Both the position numbers and the translations under genes were made by a program. A stretch of DNA of 64,000 nucleotides from Lachnospiraceae bacterium (lineage in GTDB: Bacteria; Bacillota; Clostridia; Lachnospirales; Lachnospiraceae), in NCBI GenBank assembly GCA_011959105.1, contig BLLU01000133.1, positions 27,162 through 91,161 on the forward strand, in the 5' to 3' direction. Position 1 is the first letter of the stretch. Every line of letters starts with the position of its first letter. Of this stretch, positions 61,155 through 64,000 are shown piece by piece. The notes beneath the pieces are model-generated. The model saw only the letters and a program-made list of their open reading frames with translations, was not told the DNA's origin and made no database searches.

Positions 61155-61613
61155 TTATACCATGTAGAACAATGCGGCCACAAAAACGCCCAAAATGGCG
61201 CCCATCAGTACCTGGAAGGGAGTGTGACCGATAAATTCCTTCAGCTTGTCCTGGGCAGATAACTCGTCACGACCCATATCCTCAAAAATTTTAATCATAT
61301 TGTTGAGAAGCTGGGCCTGAATTCCGGTTTCCCGGCGGACGCCGATGGCATCGTACATAACGATGATAGCTACAATCAGCGCGATGGCAAAGGCAAAACT
61401 ATCGGAGCCATGCTCCAGATAGGTGGCCGTGACCAGTGCGCACACGGTGGCAGAATGGGAACTGGGCATGCCGCCGCTGCCAACCAGCCGCTCTGCCACA
61501 AATTGTCTCGTAAACAGCAGATGAATCAACGTTTTAAGTATCTGGGCGATCAGCCACCCCAGGGCGGCGGCCAGAAATATCCTGTTTTGTGTCAATCCTG
61601 TAAAAAAATCCAT
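61155..61613 (-). CDS. Divergent PAP2-family membrane protein (YuiD-like)
   Basis: This 152-residue protein with about four TM segments contains GGMPSSHSATVCAL, the phosphatase motif of acid phosphatase/vanadium-peroxidase related proteins, and YDAIGVRRETGIQAQLLNN, typical of the divergent PAP2 (DUF212/YuiD) family. The function is not established; a lipid-phosphate phosphatase role is often assumed. The start at 61613 (MDFFTG) has AGAGG seven bases upstream. A GTG at 61649 in frame overlaps the promoter -10 and is unlikely. Confidence 0.88.
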   Translation of the reverse strand: MDFFTGLTQNRIFLAAALGWLIAQILKTLIHLLFTRQFVAERLVGSGGMPSSHSATVCALVTATYLEHGSDSFAFAIALIVAIIVMYDAIGVRRETGIQAQLLNNMIKIFEDMGRDELSAQDKLKEFIGHTPFQVLMGAILGVFVAALFYMV

Positions 61614-61640
61614 GTTTGCCTCTACCTCATTTCCCTGTTC

Positions 61641-61669
61641 ATTATACACGATTCGGTGCAGGATATCCA
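61641..61669 (-). promoter_or_regulatory. Promoter for the PAP2-like gene
   Basis: Minus strand TGGATA (61664-61669), 17 bases, TATAAT (61641-61646), 28 bases before the ATG. The -35 is weak. Confidence 0.55.
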
Positions 61670-61751
61670 GTCCTTTCAGTGCTTTTTTCCGGGCGTGTTT
61701 TTGTGCTGTTTGGAGGATAATTATCAGCCGCTAAAAATTCCCATTTTCAAT

Positions 61752-61780
61752 TTGACATCCTATATATAAAATAGTAAACT
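61752..61780 (+). promoter_or_regulatory. Possible promoter for the GtrB-like/acyltransferase unit
   Basis: TTGACA (61752-61757), a perfect -35, then 17 bases and TAAACT (61775-61780), a poor -10 that overlaps the left arm of the inverted repeat at 61774-61817. Confidence 0.5.
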
Positions 61781-61817
61781 ATACAATATGCTAAATTATT
61801 AAGTTTGTATAGTTTAC
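61774..61817. repeat. Perfect 13-bp inverted repeat over the promoter, candidate operator
   Basis: GTAAACTATACAA (61774-61786) and its exact complement TTGTATAGTTTAC (61805-61817) are separated by 18 AT-rich bases. The left arm covers the likely -10. It is AT-rich and has no T run directly after it, so a regulator-binding site is more likely than a terminator. Confidence 0.7.
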
Positions 61818-61864
61818 ACAGAGAGATTCTATATTTTTTCAGTCGGTGGAAGGTGGGACAAGGC

Positions 61865-62824
61865 ATGGCATTATTATCCATTGTGCTTCCCTCATACAAT
61901 GAAGAACAGAATATTGCGCGTACAGCCCAGGCTCTGTCTGGGCTGTGTGTGCAGGAACAGATAGAGTACGAATTAGTCTTTGTCAGCGATGGTTCCCGGG
62001 ACGGCACATATCAGGAGATACTGAAGGCTGCGGAGGCGGACCCCCGGGTGAAGGGAGTTCAGTTCTCCCGAAACTTTGGGAAGGAGGCCAGCATTTTCGC
62101 GGGCCTGCAGATCGCCGCGGGGGACGCTGTGATCGTCATGGATTGTGACTTGCAGCATCCGCCCGAGACGATTTCCCGTATGTGGGAACTTTGGAACCAG
62201 GGGTATGAGGTGGTGGAGGGAATCAAGGTCAGCCGGGGCAGAGAGGGCTTCTTGCACAAATGTTTTGCCGGAGCCTTTTACAAGATCATGAGCGGCCTGA
62301 TCAGGATGGACATGAATGCCTCTTCGGACTACAAGCTGCTGGACCGCAAGGTGGTGGATGTGCTGCTGGACCTGCCTGAGAAAAATACATTTTTCAGGGC
62401 ACTTACCTTCTGGGCGGGCTTTAAAACTGTCAGCGTGGAGTATGAGGTGCAGGAGCGGGCTTACGGGGAAAGCAAATGGTCTTTTTTCAGTCTGATGCGC
62501 TATGCCGTTTCCAATGCCACTTCCTTCAGCACCCTGCCGCTGCAGCTGGTGACAGTTCTGGGTATAATATCCATCTTCTTCAGCCTGGCGCTGGGAGTGC
62601 AGACTTTGGTCAAATATCTCATGGGTACGGCTGTGGAGGGCTTTACCACCGTGATTTTGCTGATCCTCATCATCGGCGGTTTTATCATGCTGAGCCTGGG
62701 CGTCATCGGCCACTATATAGCCCGGATCTATGAGGAGGTCAAGGGCCGTCCCAGGTATATTATCAGTCAGGTGACAGATAATGTGCAGGGGAATGTAATC
62801 GGAAGCTGGAAGAGACAGAGATGA
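61865..62824 (+). CDS. GtrB-like polyprenyl-phosphate glycosyltransferase
   Basis: This 319-residue GT2 enzyme has two C-terminal TM helices. LLSIVLPSYNEEQNIARTAQ opens the fold, FVSDGSRDGTYQE and VIVMDCDLQHPPE are the nucleotide and D-x-D sites, and QFSRNFGKEASIFAGLQIA is the GtrB/DPM1 signature. TM helices lie at about 228-290 and end in GVIGHYIARIYEEV. It is a paralogue of the enzyme at 15764-16726 (same NF-x-RNFG and GLIGEYIGRIY blocks). ATG 61865 lies behind GGTGGGAC; the longer frame to 61805 begins inside the inverted repeat. Confidence 0.87.
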   Translation: MALLSIVLPSYNEEQNIARTAQALSGLCVQEQIEYELVFVSDGSRDGTYQEILKAAEADPRVKGVQFSRNFGKEASIFAGLQIAAGDAVIVMDCDLQHPPETISRMWELWNQGYEVVEGIKVSRGREGFLHKCFAGAFYKIMSGLIRMDMNASSDYKLLDRKVVDVLLDLPEKNTFFRALTFWAGFKTVSVEYEVQERAYGESKWSFFSLMRYAVSNATSFSTLPLQLVTVLGIISIFFSLALGVQTLVKYLMGTAVEGFTTVILLILIIGGFIMLSLGVIGHYIARIYEEVKGRPRYIISQVTDNVQGNVIGSWKRQR

Positions 62825-62879
62825 TGCGCCGGGCTGGGGAGAGAAAATGCCAGGATGCCGGATGGGAGGTGCGCAGGCA

Positions 62880-63965
62880 ATGAAAAAGAGAATTGTGAGC
62901 ATAGAATTGCTGCGCATTTTGGCCATGATGATGGTGGTGATGCTGCACTACCTGTCCAAAGGAGGACTGCTTACCTCTCTCACAGAGGAATTCAGCGGGG
63001 GGTCCTATATCGCATGGCTTCTGGAGGCGTTTTCCATCGTGGCTGTGAATGTATATATGCTGATCAGCGGCTATTTTCTGGTGGAATCGGGTTTTAAGTT
63101 CGGACGGCTGGCGGAATTGGTGTGTCAGGTGCTGTTTTACAGTCTTTTAATCCCCCCGATCCTGATGGCGGCGGGGATCCTGGATCCGGGACAACTGACG
63201 GTATACCGGCTGCTGCAATATCTGTTACCCAATCAGATGGCGCATTACTGGTTTATCACGGCCTATGTGATTATGTACCTGTTTTCTCCCGTGTTGGGGG
63301 CGGGGGCCAGGCAGCTTGGGCAAAAGCAGCTGAGGAACATGATTATCCTGTTGCTGGTGTTTTTTTCCGTCAGCAAATCGGTGCTGCCTGTCAAACTGGA
63401 GGCGGATAACCTGGGCTACGATGGCCTGTGGTTTATCTGTGTTTTCCTGGTGGCGGCTTATATGCGCCTGTATGGTATCCCCTTCCTGCAGAAAGGAAAG
63501 CGGGCGGCGCTGTGCTACCTGGGCGGCTGTCTGCTGATCTATGGGCTGACCATGGGGGTGAGACTGGTCTATCTCAAGACCGGGCGGCTGGGTAATTTTA
63601 TCCATGCGCCTTATGACTACAATCATATATTGAATCTGTTTGCAGCAATTTCCCTGTTCTATGCATTTTCTAAATGGAAGCTGTCGGGGGAAAAACCTCT
63701 GGGCAAGCTGATTCTGCGGGTGGCTCCCTATACCCTGGGAGTATATCTGCTGCATGAGCATGTGGAACTCCGCATGCTTTGGCCCCATTGGCTGGGAGCC
63801 ACCCTGGAGTGCAGTCCCTGGGCGCTGGCAGCGCGGGCATTTTGCAGCGTGCTTTTGGTGTTCACAGCATGCATACTGGTGGATATGGCCCGGGGATTCC
63901 TTTTCAAGGCAGCCCGAAAACTGGGACATAAATGGTTCCGCTCCAGGTCAGATGCGGAACTCTAA
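62880..63965 (+). CDS. Membrane O-acyltransferase, acyltransferase-3 family
   Basis: This 361-residue protein with about ten TM segments begins MKKRIVSIELLRILAMMMVV with MLHY next, the acyltransferase-3 N terminus (R-x-x-A/M then H, here the catalytic His in VVMLHYLS). ISGYFLVESGF and HYWFITAYVIMYLFSPVL follow the family pattern of WecH/OafA-like enzymes, and VAPYTLGVYLLHEHVELR ends it. Such proteins move acetyl or other acyl groups onto exported sugars. The paired GtrB-like gene suggests that a lipid-linked sugar or a wall glycan is the target. GGGAGGTG lies nine bases before ATG 62880. Confidence 0.87.
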   Translation: MKKRIVSIELLRILAMMMVVMLHYLSKGGLLTSLTEEFSGGSYIAWLLEAFSIVAVNVYMLISGYFLVESGFKFGRLAELVCQVLFYSLLIPPILMAAGILDPGQLTVYRLLQYLLPNQMAHYWFITAYVIMYLFSPVLGAGARQLGQKQLRNMIILLLVFFSVSKSVLPVKLEADNLGYDGLWFICVFLVAAYMRLYGIPFLQKGKRAALCYLGGCLLIYGLTMGVRLVYLKTGRLGNFIHAPYDYNHILNLFAAISLFYAFSKWKLSGEKPLGKLILRVAPYTLGVYLLHEHVELRMLWPHWLGATLECSPWALAARAFCSVLLVFTACILVDMARGFLFKAARKLGHKWFRSRSDAEL

Positions 63966-64000
63966 ACAGCATCTGGCCATACAGGGCCCAGAGAATTACG

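Noticed and set aside
61774..61817. The inverted repeat as an invertible promoter switch
   Set aside because: Only 18 bases lie between the arms, too little to hold a promoter, and no recombinase gene is nearby.
1..64000. Search for tRNA, rRNA, CRISPR arrays, IS elements, integrases and attachment repeats
   Set aside because: None was seen. All long stretches are accounted for by protein genes, and no direct-repeat arrays or transposase motifs were found by eye.

Overview
The window looks like chromosome from a motile, anaerobic Gram-positive of the class Clostridia, most probably family Lachnospiraceae. This is inferred from gene content, gene order and promoters, not from a marker gene. 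The supporting signs are strong sigma-A type promoters with AGGAGG-like ribosome binding sites, a Gram-positive LexA-type box in front of uvrBA, and Bacillus/Clostridium gene orders: mbl-flhO-flhP, comF-yvyF, cdaA-cdaR-glmM, and ftsEX followed by a PcsB-like hydrolase. No rRNA, tRNA, CRISPR array, transposase or phage gene was seen.

Region 1 (1-1000) holds the edge of a BlaI/BlaR1-like regulatory pair. Region 2 (1003-37193) is a very large surface-glycan locus. It contains a GDP-mannose enzyme (manC), an O-antigen-ligase-like protein, and a complete pseudaminic acid pathway split over three transcription units: pseB with its own promoter, pseC on the opposite strand, and pseF-pseH-pseI-pseG in a third operon. 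It also has a GT52/polysialyltransferase-like enzyme with the two bacterial sialyltransferase motifs, a PglK/MsbA-like ABC flippase, and glycosyltransferases of the GT2 and polyprenyl-phosphate (GtrB/DPM1-like) types. About nine large multi-pass membrane proteins of GT-C character and two SGNH hydrolases complete it. Between pseF and pseH sit an FkbH-like enzyme and a 74-residue acyl carrier protein, the known pair for making glyceryl-ACP. One membrane gene is broken by a G8 homopolymer that could act as an on/off switch.

Region 3 (37264-43311) holds a small YjfB-like motility protein, a PucR/CdaR-type regulator, ftsE, ftsX, an M23 hydrolase with a coiled coil (PcsB/EnvC-like) and an S41 C-terminal processing protease. 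These are septal cell-wall hydrolysis functions. Region 4 (43312-48723) is the SOS-controlled uvrB-uvrA pair, with a long leader that carries a LexA-type box, a promoter, decayed or very short ORFs and a 32-bp palindrome.

Region 5 (48757-52104) is mbl with flagellar rod genes (flhO, flhP, a FlgJ-like rod-binding protein). Region 6 (52129-61146) runs recD2, comF, yvyF, two uncharacterised membrane proteins, cdaA-cdaR-glmM (c-di-AMP and peptidoglycan precursor supply) and an HPr-like protein. Region 7 (61155-63965) has a divergent PAP2 protein on the minus strand, then a second small glycan unit with a GtrB-like glycosyltransferase and a membrane O-acyltransferase.

Taken together, the glycan genes suggest an envelope or flagellar glycan capped or decorated with a nonulosonic acid, probably pseudaminic acid, possibly in an N- or O-glyceryl form. 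Membrane GT-C enzymes would do the extracytoplasmic decoration using polyprenyl-phosphate sugars.
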